Positions 1-6,815 of a stretch of 7,930 nucleotides of DNA are shown here, piece after piece. The position numbers and the translations under genes are program-made. Origin of the DNA: Opitutales bacterium (GTDB lineage Bacteria; Verrucomicrobiota; Verrucomicrobiia; Opitutales; JAFGAQ01); assembly GCA_028704125.1 (NCBI GenBank), contig JAQVLM010000132.1, positions 1 through 7,930 on the forward strand, in the 5' to 3' direction. The stretch's first letter is position 1, and every line of letters begins with the position of its first letter. The notes below the pieces were generated by a model. It was not told the DNA's origin, did no database searches, and saw only the letters and a program-made list of their open reading frames with translations.

Positions 1-20
1 CTGAATATCATCCCGGCCTA
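1..20 (-). other. In-frame amber codon and readthrough continuation of the SGNH gene
   Basis: On the minus strand the SGNH frame reads ...LEYSAVAP, then TAG (20-18), then AGMIF up to the window edge. Putative Ig (He_PIG-like) domains commonly have the pattern 'YSA..LPAGM.F' at this place, so the residues after the stop look like the direct continuation of the same domain. The original protein therefore probably extended left of the window. A one-base change, for example TCG or TGG to TAG, would explain the stop. It could be a real nonsense mutation or a sequencing error. Confidence 0.5.
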
Positions 21-1238
21 TGGTGCGACAGCCGAGTATTCAAGGGTAGGCTCTGGATCATCACTATCGGATGCGGAAACCGTAAACTGAATGGTCTCTC
101 CAACGCGAACGGTTTTATTCCCAATCAGAGACAATACCGGCAACTGATTGGTGTTCACCAGCGTCTCTTCACTCATTCCGCTAAGGTTCATGGATCCATC
201 GAAAGCGCGGACCCGATAGCGATAACTGCCCTTCGATGGAAGGTTCGGATCGTTGTAAATCCCGGTTTTCACAATACCGATTACAACATCATCCCGTAGC
301 ACATGATACCCAGTGGGAGAACCAGTTGAAGGATTCCACGCCAACCGAATGGAAGTCGGAGACAGAACAGTCGCCTGCGGAGCGGGAGGCGTGGAAGGCG
401 GCGTCTTGTCGAGCGGAGCAAACATCGCTGCATGGATGAGTCCGGCCAAAAGATCGTCTCCCGCATTGTTGGGATGGATTCCGTCACCAAGAGGTGCATC
501 AACACCCTTTTCATAATATATAGGTTGATCCAGAAACGGTGTGAAACAATCCAAGCCAACCACCGAGGGATACGACTGGAGAAGCGATTGGACCCGGGGC
601 ACAATCTCATTCTCGACTATGTCGGGCTGAAGACCCGCATTTGGAAATAGCCCGGGTATAGGAGAACACAGGATCACCTTAGGCGAACTGAGAGGGGGTT
701 GCGGGACAATATTCAAGAATGTGGTGATGATCTCTCCCAAATCGGACTCAAAAAACGCATTGTTCACCCAATTCAGCTGATTTGAGTCGTTGGTACCCAG
801 CATGATAATGACATAGTGCGGATTGAACTGCTGTGCCAATGCGTACTCTGGCTGCATAGAATAGGATGGAGATGGTATACTTTGACTGGGCGGAGGAACG
901 ACAAGCGCACAGGCACCATTTACCCCACAATCCTTCACATCATAGTCGCTGCCCAGCAAAGCCGGCAGCCGGTTGGGAAAACTTGACCCAGCCCGCGGAT
1001 AACCATCGGTCCTCCCTTCGTAATCATCGTCACATTTCGTGATACTGTCCCCCACGCAGGAAACCCGATACAGCGGATCACTGATAACGGTATGGGCAAT
1101 TACCGTCTTCAAAGAAGACCCCGTCACACCCAAATCCGTTCCAACCAACGATAGACACGGGGCAAACCCAAACAACATGCAAGCGCACACTACCCAACTG
1201 CGCCATATGGGATGAGGGTGGCTCCAATACTCTCGCAT
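18..1238 (-). CDS. Secreted SGNH/GDSL hydrolase with Fn3 and truncated Ig-like domain
   Basis: This is a probable extracellular esterase of the SGNH/GDSL superfamily. Numbered from the ATG at 1238 (406 codons), the family blocks are visible: GDSIT with nucleophile Ser65, the block II glycine in CGVNG (about 105), GTND with Asn150, and DGIHPN with Asp252 and His255. A fibronectin type III domain follows (about 279-361), then the start of an Ig-like domain (from about 364, LPVLSLIGNKTV). I prefer the ATG at 1238 because it gives a standard signal peptide: residues 1-13 with an Arg, then the hydrophobic run WVVCACMLFGFAPCLSLVG. The frame stays open to a GTG at 1361, which would add a second hydrophobic stretch. 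No start has a good Shine-Dalgarno site. The gene ends at an amber codon inside the Ig-like domain, and domain-like sequence continues after it, so the 3' end is probably interrupted. Next to a GH51 enzyme, deacetylation of hemicellulose is plausible. The substrate cannot be read from sequence. Confidence 0.85.
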   Translation of the reverse strand: MREYWSHPHPIWRSWVVCACMLFGFAPCLSLVGTDLGVTGSSLKTVIAHTVISDPLYRVSCVGDSITKCDDDYEGRTDGYPRAGSSFPNRLPALLGSDYDVKDCGVNGACALVVPPPSQSIPSPSYSMQPEYALAQQFNPHYVIIMLGTNDSNQLNWVNNAFFESDLGEIITTFLNIVPQPPLSSPKVILCSPIPGLFPNAGLQPDIVENEIVPRVQSLLQSYPSVVGLDCFTPFLDQPIYYEKGVDAPLGDGIHPNNAGDDLLAGLIHAAMFAPLDKTPPSTPPAPQATVLSPTSIRLAWNPSTGSPTGYHVLRDDVVIGIVKTGIYNDPNLPSKGSYRYRVRAFDGSMNLSGMSEETLVNTNQLPVLSLIGNKTVRVGETIQFTVSASDSDDPEPTLEYSAVAP

Positions 1239-1407
1239 CGGGATGATCGAAGAGAAACGGAAACACTGTATCCCTCCCGAAATCGAGGGGCATAAGACTG
1301 AGCTCTTCACAAAACAGCCGATCACAAGAACAGCCATGCAACGCAATGCGCCCATTTTCACTTAGGTTATCGGAATAGAAGAAAGTGCTTCATATTCTTC
1401 TTCGGGC

Positions 1408-1428
1408 ATACGCTTGAATCAAGCGTAT
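1408..1428. promoter_or_regulatory. Perfect 10-bp-arm palindrome, candidate operator
   Basis: The arms ATACGCTTGA and TCAAGCGTAT are exact reverse complements around a single central A. The palindrome lies upstream of the SGNH gene and starts at the edge of a weak promoter-like pair (TTGTAC-16-TAAGAA on the minus strand), so it sits where a repressor would block initiation. The almost absent loop argues for a protein-binding site over an RNA terminator, and no T-run follows on either strand. A cruciform or a terminator for readthrough from the GH51 gene cannot be ruled out. Confidence 0.4.
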
Positions 1429-1568
1429 TCTTATGAACGGATGACTTCCGTACAAGTCCACAGGAACCTGTTGAACGGATCATCCATCCGACGCCGTCTG
1501 CCTATCCACAAGCCCAAGCCCACGGAACAACAAAGGGTCTGAAATCCCCCCATCTTGTCACCTCCGAT

Positions 1569-1598
1569 TCCCGTATCCCGCTTGATGCGAATACGGGA
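1569..1598 (-). terminator. Hairpin after the GH51 gene, possible terminator
   Basis: TCCCGTAT (1569-1576) pairs perfectly with ATACGGGA (1591-1598), and CGC/GCG (1579-1581 with 1587-1589) can extend the stem internally. It begins six bases beyond the GH51 stop codon in the direction of transcription, the normal place for a terminator. No T-tract follows on the minus strand, so it is at best an imperfect intrinsic terminator or an RNA 3'-end stabiliser. Confidence 0.4.
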
Positions 1599-1604
1599 CA
1601 CCCC

Positions 1605-3569
1605 TCACTTCATCGGAACGGTGAAGATCGACACACTCAGCGGATCCACATACAGATCACCTGGCCGCTGTTGTTCCATCGGCAACACATCCACCACCCG
1701 TGCCTCACCAGGAGCATTGTGCGCCATGGGATCGGGATGCGAGATCGCCCATCCACCGACCGCAACCGCCGGATCAACACCCTCAAGCACGAGATAAATA
1801 GGATCCGTGGTTGGATTCACCACTCCAAGGGTCAGCGTCGATCCGTCTTCGGTCAAGGCGGCCAACATGTCGAGATCACCCCATTCTCCATCGAGGGCAA
1901 CCGGACGGGTCCCGAAATGCTCGCGGTATAGCTTGAGCACAAGCCCCGTGGTTTCAAATTCAGCAGCGGTCCGGGTGGTCTTGATCGCTCCAATTACGTT
2001 AACCGTCTGTGCGTAGTGCGCCATGTGAATGATGTCCGACTGCCTGAAGAACTCATGCAAGCCCGCGGCAACACCCATTCCATCCGCCCAATCGTAGGAA
2101 CACCCCAGCTCGCCATATTCGTATTCGCGATGCCAGTAATTCCACTCATCCATGGCGATCGGAATAATCCTCCCATTGAGGTTAGGAAGCGAGGCCTGCA
2201 GCTTCCGATGGCCTTCCGCTCTGGCCCGTATCGCATCCCGCAACAACGCCACATGACTAACCGTGTCGATCCGGTCTGTCGGTTCCTCCCATGGAACCCG
2301 ACCCCGGTAAAAATGCTCAGAAATCATATCCATGTGATCGGCGCTGGATTCCAGCATCCCATGCGTCCACGTGATCCCCCTCTTGGCCTGATTCGGATCA
2401 TAATCCTTGTTGATCGTCTCAAAATCCCCAACTCCAACAAGGACAAGATCTCGGTCCACTTTCCGCATCGCATCAGCGACCATGTTATGTTTGATCACGT
2501 ATTGGCTGAGTTGCATGAAACCCAACTGCCAGTTGCCGAACATCTCGTTGCCAACACACCAATGGCGAACACCATAGGGATCGGTATGCCCGTTGCCGGC
2601 ACGCCATGACCCGGCGAGTGTATCCGCCGATCCATTGCAATACTCCACCCACTGCGCAGCCGAATAGGCATCACCGAATCCGGTATTTGCGGCAATCATC
2701 GGAACTGCATTCACTTCTTTGCAAAATGCAATGAACTCATCGGTGCCAAAATCATTGTGCTCAACACCGGTCCATGCAGGGTTCTTGCGGGGCGGCCGCT
2801 TGTCGCGATCGCCTATCCCATCCCTCCAGTCGTATCCACTCACAAAGTTACCGCCCGGCCAACGATAGACGGTTCCTTTGAGTTCCTTTAGCAAAGCGAG
2901 GGTATCCCGTCGCAGTCCATTCACGTTATCCGATGGCATCAAGGACACCGTCCCAACACGCGCGGATCCAGCCAGAACCCGAATCTCCAGGCTTCCGCTT
3001 TGCCCCGATGGGCTGAACTGGAAGGGGTAACGCGCGAATTCGCCCACGGGAGGTTGAAAATACACGCTGTGCCTTGCGGATGGGCTATCGCCCCAAACCA
3101 ATGTCACTTCGACTTCAGCCTCATCCTCCACACTCTCAATCCAAAGGTATCCAGTGTAAGGCAAGCCAGAACGGAACTCCAGATGTCCCTGCCGGATGCC
3201 CGATCCTTTTCGGATGAGAGGAGATTGCTCACCGACAAATGGCCGTTCCTTCGTCATCTCCACCCCATCTGATCCCCCGATGATTTCCCACGGAGATGCC
3301 CCAACGACCGGGAAACGGGTGTCTTCCAAATCCTTGAACGGAGCGTATTCCGGAGTTACAGGGAAGTAGAATTTGCGGTCTTCGAGCATCTCGGCCCATA
3401 TCCCGCCATAAATGCACCGCCCCAAATGCTCAATGAACTGTCCATAAACAAATGGATGTATCGCATGGGCTTCATCTTTGGTGTCCACACGGACCACTAT
3501 CGATTCAGCAGCACAAACCGGCGCTGCGAATCCGCTTAGGCACAATGCCAGCAAAAGAATACGAATCAT
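1605..3569 (-). CDS. Secreted GH51 alpha-L-arabinofuranosidase
   Basis: This 654-residue enzyme should release terminal alpha-L-arabinofuranosyl groups from arabinoxylan, arabinan or similar polysaccharides by a retaining mechanism. A signal peptide is clear: MIRILLLALCLSGFAAPVCA, with cleavage likely after Ala20. The export signal places it in the periplasm, outer surface or medium. Family GH51 signatures appear in order: FVYGQFIEHLGRCIYGGIW (40-58), a beta-rich insert typical of carbohydrate-binding segments (about 95-210), VYRWPGGNFVSGYDWRDGIG (234-253), the acid/base glutamate Glu342 in VGNEMFGNWQLG, and the nucleophile Glu475 in IAMDEWNYW. The C-terminal beta domain (about 555-654) follows the catalytic barrel. 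Length and domain order are typical, and both catalytic residues are present, so it looks intact. The ATG at 3569 is chosen because the signal peptide starts there, although no Shine-Dalgarno site precedes it. It lies just upstream of the SGNH gene in the same direction, consistent with a shared role in polysaccharide use. Confidence 0.95.
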   Translation of the reverse strand: MIRILLLALCLSGFAAPVCAAESIVVRVDTKDEAHAIHPFVYGQFIEHLGRCIYGGIWAEMLEDRKFYFPVTPEYAPFKDLEDTRFPVVGASPWEIIGGSDGVEMTKERPFVGEQSPLIRKGSGIRQGHLEFRSGLPYTGYLWIESVEDEAEVEVTLVWGDSPSARHSVYFQPPVGEFARYPFQFSPSGQSGSLEIRVLAGSARVGTVSLMPSDNVNGLRRDTLALLKELKGTVYRWPGGNFVSGYDWRDGIGDRDKRPPRKNPAWTGVEHNDFGTDEFIAFCKEVNAVPMIAANTGFGDAYSAAQWVEYCNGSADTLAGSWRAGNGHTDPYGVRHWCVGNEMFGNWQLGFMQLSQYVIKHNMVADAMRKVDRDLVLVGVGDFETINKDYDPNQAKRGITWTHGMLESSADHMDMISEHFYRGRVPWEEPTDRIDTVSHVALLRDAIRARAEGHRKLQASLPNLNGRIIPIAMDEWNYWHREYEYGELGCSYDWADGMGVAAGLHEFFRQSDIIHMAHYAQTVNVIGAIKTTRTAAEFETTGLVLKLYREHFGTRPVALDGEWGDLDMLAALTEDGSTLTLGVVNPTTDPIYLVLEGVDPAVAVGGWAISHPDPMAHNAPGEARVVDVLPMEQQRPGDLYVDPLSVSIFTVPMK

Positions 3570-3837
3570 GGCTTATGTCGGGGTATGGGTTGATCGTCGT
3601 GAAAGAACAGCTGCAGGATCCAACAGCCATTCCGGATGCAATTCAATCATGCATGGATCCCATCGCTTAAGGCAAGCCCCACTGCGATAGAAACAGACAA
3701 TTTAGAACTACCGCTTATCGGACAAAAGCTTGACAGTCAACCCAAACCATATACCGCGGATCAGCCTCCCCACACCCGGAGCACAACCTTGGTGCGCTGA
3801 CAACAAACACCGATCCCAAGCCGGGGTCCGTCCGATC
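3570..3837. other. Intergenic region upstream of the GH51 gene
   Basis: These 268 bases separate ribA from the GH51 gene, both read on the minus strand. Open frames here are short and lack family features. On the minus strand there is one promoter-like pair near 3740-3712. I see no strong terminator for ribA: only short GC-rich complementary stretches near 3780-3830, without a T-run. The region should carry the promoter for the GH51 gene, because that gene and the housekeeping pair upstream of it are unlikely to share regulation. Confidence 0.5.
3712..3740 (-). promoter_or_regulatory. Weak sigma-70-like promoter candidate for the GH51 gene
   Basis: On the minus strand TTGACT (3740-3735) is a near-consensus -35 box. 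At 15 to 17 bases further is GATAAGCG (3719-3712), a poor -10 match. If real, it would start transcription about 135 bases ahead of the GH51 ATG. The -10 is weak, so this is only a candidate. Confidence 0.25.
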
Positions 3838-4473
3838 TTATTCCTTCTCCTCATTTGGAACATCCAGCATGTGCATCGGGATGCCCAACAACTGGATGTG
3901 CCCCATCTTCTCCGCCTTCGTCCGAAGGTAGTCTTTGTTGTACGGATTTTCGTTTCCGATCGACGGGAGGATTTCCTCAATCTCAATGCCGTGACTCAGG
4001 ATGGCGTCGATTTTCTCCGGATTGTTGGTGTTCAGCCGGATCCGGTGCACCCCGAGATCCAGCAATACCTCAGCGGCCATATCAAAGTCACGCAGGTCGC
4101 CGGCAAATCCCAGCATGTGGTTCGCTTCAAGCGTATCCGCACCTTTTTCCTGAAGGTTGTAGGCTTTGACCTTGTTTCCAAGTCCGATCCCGCGTCCTTC
4201 CTGTTGCAAATAGATCAGGATGCCCCCTTCCTTGCGTCCCATGTGCTCGAGCGCATAAACCAACTGCTCGCGGCAATCGCATTTCATGGAGCCCAAAACC
4301 TCGCCCGTGAAACACTGTGAATGGATGCGGACAAATGGCGTCTTGTGAATAAGATCCAAGCCGTCGGAAATCATCACAATCAGCTCTTCATTCCGTTCAT
4401 TCCGGTAGATGATCAGGTCGAAAAATCCGTACAGGGTCGGCAACCGGCAGGAAGAATATTTCTGAAGGCTCAT
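3838..4473 (-). CDS. ribA: GTP cyclohydrolase II
   Basis: RibA converts GTP to 2,5-diamino-6-ribosylamino-4(3H)-pyrimidinone 5'-phosphate, formate and pyrophosphate, the first committed step of riboflavin (FMN/FAD) synthesis in the cytoplasm. The 211-residue protein is a stand-alone enzyme with no fused RibB domain. The zinc ligands are Cys54, Cys65 and Cys67 in HSQCFTGEVLGSMKCDC. The GTP/pyrophosphate-binding segment is YLQQEGRGIGLGNKVKAYNL (88-107). Catalytic residues Tyr105, Asp126 and Arg128 (in AGDLRDF) fall at the same numbers as in the E. coli enzyme. LNTNNPEKI (147-155) and YLRTKAEKMGH (182-192) are family hallmarks. The C-terminal end extends slightly beyond E. coli RibA (196 residues). 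The ATG at 4473 keeps alignment with E. coli numbering, although no Shine-Dalgarno site is visible. It follows rpoD in the same direction after 54 bases and may be co-transcribed with it. I see no FMN riboswitch upstream. Confidence 0.96.
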   Translation of the reverse strand: MSLQKYSSCRLPTLYGFFDLIIYRNERNEELIVMISDGLDLIHKTPFVRIHSQCFTGEVLGSMKCDCREQLVYALEHMGRKEGGILIYLQQEGRGIGLGNKVKAYNLQEKGADTLEANHMLGFAGDLRDFDMAAEVLLDLGVHRIRLNTNNPEKIDAILSHGIEIEEILPSIGNENPYNKDYLRTKAEKMGHIQLLGIPMHMLDVPNEEKE

Positions 4474-4527
4474 GCGGGCAATCGTCTATTGACTGGTAAA
4501 CAAAGCGGATAAACCAACGTAAGATCG
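4474..4527 (-). other. Short rpoD-ribA spacer without terminator
   Basis: These 54 bases lie between the rpoD stop and the ribA start on the minus strand. I find no stem-loop followed by a T-run, no clear promoter and no Shine-Dalgarno site ahead of ribA. This favours transcriptional coupling of the two genes, although a promoter inside the end of rpoD is not excluded. Confidence 0.45.
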
Positions 4528-6615
4528 TTAGCTTTCAGTGGCGAGCCGAACAGGCTTCTGCCAGCCCTGGTCACCTTCGAAGAATCCGTGCAATTGACGC
4601 ATACGGGTCGGATGCCGCATCTTGCGCAACGCCTTCGCTTCAATCTGCCGGATACGCTCACGCGTCACATTGAACTGACGCCCCACTTCTTCCAACGTGC
4701 GGCTGTAACCGTCCGTCAAACCAAAGCGCAGGGAGAGCACGCGGCGCTCCCGTTCGTGAAGACTGTCGAGCACATCCACCATCTTCTCGCGGAGCATGCT
4801 GTAGGCCGTCATGTCGTATGGATTTTCAGCCCCCTTGTCTTCGATAAAATCGCCAAAATTGGTATCATCACTATCCCCGACAGGGCTCTGCAAGCTGATC
4901 GGCTGCTGGGCCATCTTCATGATGGTCTGCACCTTGTCGATGGGCAACTGCATCTCCTGCGCCACTTCCTCGGCCGTCGGCTCATGACCCAGCTCCTGAA
5001 GCAGCATCTTTTGCACTTGAATGACCTTGTTCAGGGTCTCAATCATGTGCACGGGGATACGGATCGTGCGCGCCTGATCCGCAATCGAACGGGTAATCGC
5101 TTGGCGAATCCACCAGGTAGCATAGGTCGAGAACTTGTAGCCGCGACGGTACTCGAACTTTTCCACGGCCTTCATCAAGCCCATGTTCCCCTCCTGAATC
5201 AGGTCGAGGAAGGACAATCCGCGGTTCGTGTACTTCTTTGCGATACTGATCACCAAACGCAGATTCGCCTCCACCATTTCCGTGCGGGCAGCCTGCGCAT
5301 CCCGGATGCCACGCCTGACTTCACGAACCAGTTCAACCAGTTTCGTGGGAGGTACCCGATACTCCCGTTCGATGCATTCCAAACGATTTTCCAATGAAGC
5401 CCGGTCAATCTTCTGATGACGTTTCGTGATTCCCTTTTCCGACAGTTTGATCTGCTCGTCGATGCGCTCAATCTCACGCACCACACAATCCAACCGGGGA
5501 ATGAACTCCTCGAAAACCTTCAGCTTGAAACAGAACTTCTTATGAATCGCCCGGAGCTGCTCCTCCATCTTGTCGTAACGGGTCTTCGAACGCTTGCGGT
5601 TGCTGGGATTGTCGTTGTTGCAGTAGTCCTCCCATGCCTTGTCCATTTTTTCCTGAAGGCCCTCAGCCTCTGCCAACCACTCCGGAAGCGTCTTGAAATA
5701 CTGTTCGCGGCTATCGATTTTCTTATCCAGAACCACCTGATCGAAGCGTTCCTCGCGGCTCAAAAGCTTCCGTGCCACATCTATTTGGAAGGCATTGGAA
5801 ACGGCATATTCAAAAAGGGAATTCTGCGCGTGCTGCTCCGCTTTTTCAATGCGCTTGGAAATCGCGACTTCCTGCTCTCTTGTCAGCAAAGGCACCTGGC
5901 CCATCTGCTTGAGATACATGCGAACCGGATCATCCAGAATGTCCGCCTGCGGCCCGCGCTGACTCTCTTCCTGCTCGAGGTCCTCCCGCCGTTTCCGAAG
6001 GGTTTCAACCTCTCCGGTATCCAGGATCCTCAGTTCAAGGTTATTGAGAATCGTGATGACTTTCTCAATCTCGGCCGGGTTGCTCGCACGCTCACCCAAG
6101 GCCTTATTGATCTCCTTGTAGGTTACATGGCCCTGTTCCTTGGCCAAGCGAATCAATGCCCGCACCTTGTCGTTGATCTTTTTGCTGGTTCGCCTCTTGC
6201 GGGTCGAACCCTCTTCGGTCAACTCATCCTCTCCCTCGACATCATCATCATCAAATGCCTCATGGGATGCAAAGATTTCGGCCTCAGTATCGCGGGGCAC
6301 CACCGGGTGAAGCTCCAATTCCGCTTTCTTTCCCGAACTGCCTTTCGTTTTCGGCTTGGCAGATTCCTCGACGCCCGCGCCAGACGCCGTTTTCCTGGGG
6401 GGTTTCTTGACCGCTGGTGCTTTGGATGCCTTTTCAGCCTCCGGCTTCTTTTTGCCGCGGGAAACCATTGCCGACTTGCTTTTGATCGCAGAGTCAGTCT
6501 TTGGCCGCTTCTCCTTGGAAGCAGCCTTTGCCGATTTGGCTTTGGTTGTCTTCTTTTTGGAAGCGCCTGCCTTTGAAGAAGTTGCCTTGACGTTTTTCGA
6601 GTCTCTCTGAGCCAT
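4528..6615 (-). CDS. rpoD: Primary RNA polymerase sigma-70 factor with basic N-terminal tail
   Basis: This is the housekeeping sigma factor that directs core RNA polymerase to -35/-10 promoters. Numbered from the ATG at 6615 (695 residues), the parts are: a Lys/Ala/Ser-rich tail (2 to about 97), a strongly acidic patch (about 119-136, with four Asp in a row), region 1.1 (about 146-202, KVRALIRLAKEQGHVTYKEI), region 1.2 (DDPVRMYLKQMGQVPLLTREQE, about 228-249), a charged non-conserved region (about 262-445), region 2 (NLRLVISIAKKY 451-462, DLIQEGNMGL 471-480, YKFSTYATWWIRQAI 493-507), region 3, and region 4 with the helix-turn-helix TLEEVGRQFNVTRERIRQIE (640-659). About 20 residues follow the usual end. 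Regions 1.1 and 1.2 together mark it as the primary sigma. The frame is open to a TTG at 6693, but that TTG is part of a -35-like box, and AGGA lies just before the ATG at 6615. The protein is longer than E. coli RpoD (613) mainly because of the tail. Confidence 0.97.
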   Translation of the reverse strand: MAQRDSKNVKATSSKAGASKKKTTKAKSAKAASKEKRPKTDSAIKSKSAMVSRGKKKPEAEKASKAPAVKKPPRKTASGAGVEESAKPKTKGSSGKKAELELHPVVPRDTEAEIFASHEAFDDDDVEGEDELTEEGSTRKRRTSKKINDKVRALIRLAKEQGHVTYKEINKALGERASNPAEIEKVITILNNLELRILDTGEVETLRKRREDLEQEESQRGPQADILDDPVRMYLKQMGQVPLLTREQEVAISKRIEKAEQHAQNSLFEYAVSNAFQIDVARKLLSREERFDQVVLDKKIDSREQYFKTLPEWLAEAEGLQEKMDKAWEDYCNNDNPSNRKRSKTRYDKMEEQLRAIHKKFCFKLKVFEEFIPRLDCVVREIERIDEQIKLSEKGITKRHQKIDRASLENRLECIEREYRVPPTKLVELVREVRRGIRDAQAARTEMVEANLRLVISIAKKYTNRGLSFLDLIQEGNMGLMKAVEKFEYRRGYKFSTYATWWIRQAITRSIADQARTIRIPVHMIETLNKVIQVQKMLLQELGHEPTAEEVAQEMQLPIDKVQTIMKMAQQPISLQSPVGDSDDTNFGDFIEDKGAENPYDMTAYSMLREKMVDVLDSLHERERRVLSLRFGLTDGYSRTLEEVGRQFNVTRERIRQIEAKALRKMRHPTRMRQLHGFFEGDQGWQKPVRLATES

Positions 6616-6665
6616 TTCCTGAACTGCGATAAATTCGATGCGGGCCGAGCCGCAAAAACTGTTGG

Positions 6666-6693
6666 TTATTACATTGTCCTTCCGGATAGTCAA
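6666..6693 (-). promoter_or_regulatory. Candidate sigma-70-type promoter of rpoD
   Basis: On the minus strand TTGACT (6693-6688), then 16 bases, then TAATAA (6671-6666) resemble -35 and -10 boxes. Transcription would start near 6659-6655, giving a leader of about 40 bases before the ATG at 6615. The -35 matches five of six consensus bases and the -10 is moderate. Position and spacing fit, but no experimental data support it. Confidence 0.4.
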
Positions 6694-6786
6694 GAAGCTC
6701 TAAGATTAAATCAGTTCCCCCTGCATTTCAATAAGCATAACTAATAATGTTGCCGAATTGATTGCCCCACCCCTTTCCGGACTTCG

Positions 6787-6815
6787 ATCCATCCGGTCCG
6801 TTAAGGCGGATGGAT
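6787..6815. repeat. 9-bp-arm inverted repeat in the divergent intergenic region
   Basis: ATCCATCCG (6787-6795) and CGGATGGAT (6807-6815) are exact reverse complements around an 11-base centre. It lies 71 bases ahead of the plus-strand dehydrogenase start and about 170 bases ahead of rpoD. No T-run directly follows on either strand. It could be a leader hairpin, a regulator site, or chance. Confidence 0.35.

Larger units (their letters stand above)
1239..1604. other. Intergenic region between the GH51 and SGNH genes
   Basis: This stretch separates the two secreted-enzyme genes, both transcribed right to left. It holds a hairpin just after the GH51 stop (1569-1598), a perfect palindrome (1408-1428), and a weak -35/-10-like pair on the minus strand (TTGTAC at 1455-1450, 16 bases, TAAGAA at 1433-1428). 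The part at 1239-1361 stays open in the SGNH frame and could be coding if the GTG at 1361 is used. A 9-base direct repeat (TGAACGGAT) at 1434 and 1473 is short enough to be chance. I see no other gene in it. Confidence 0.6.

Noticed and set aside
1460..1471. ACAGG-AA-CCTGT short palindrome
   Set aside because: Five-base arms are common by chance, and nothing else supports a site there.
2016..2609. A 197-codon plus-strand open frame opposite the GH51 gene
   Set aside because: It is antisense to conserved catalytic sequence of GH51, with no family motif or start signal.
3730..4320. A 196-codon plus-strand open frame opposite ribA
   Set aside because: It is antisense to a well-conserved enzyme and has no recognisable features.
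6238..6252. ATC trinucleotide run in rpoD suggesting a phase-variable repeat
   Set aside because: Only about four units, in frame, encoding the Asp-rich patch. Length change would not shift the frame.
5416..6576. A 386-codon open frame on the plus strand opposite rpoD, and a second of 269 codons at 4588-5397
   Set aside because: Both lie wholly antisense to the clearly conserved sigma factor. Their Leu/His/Arg-rich translations show no domain and are explained by codon bias of the opposite strand.
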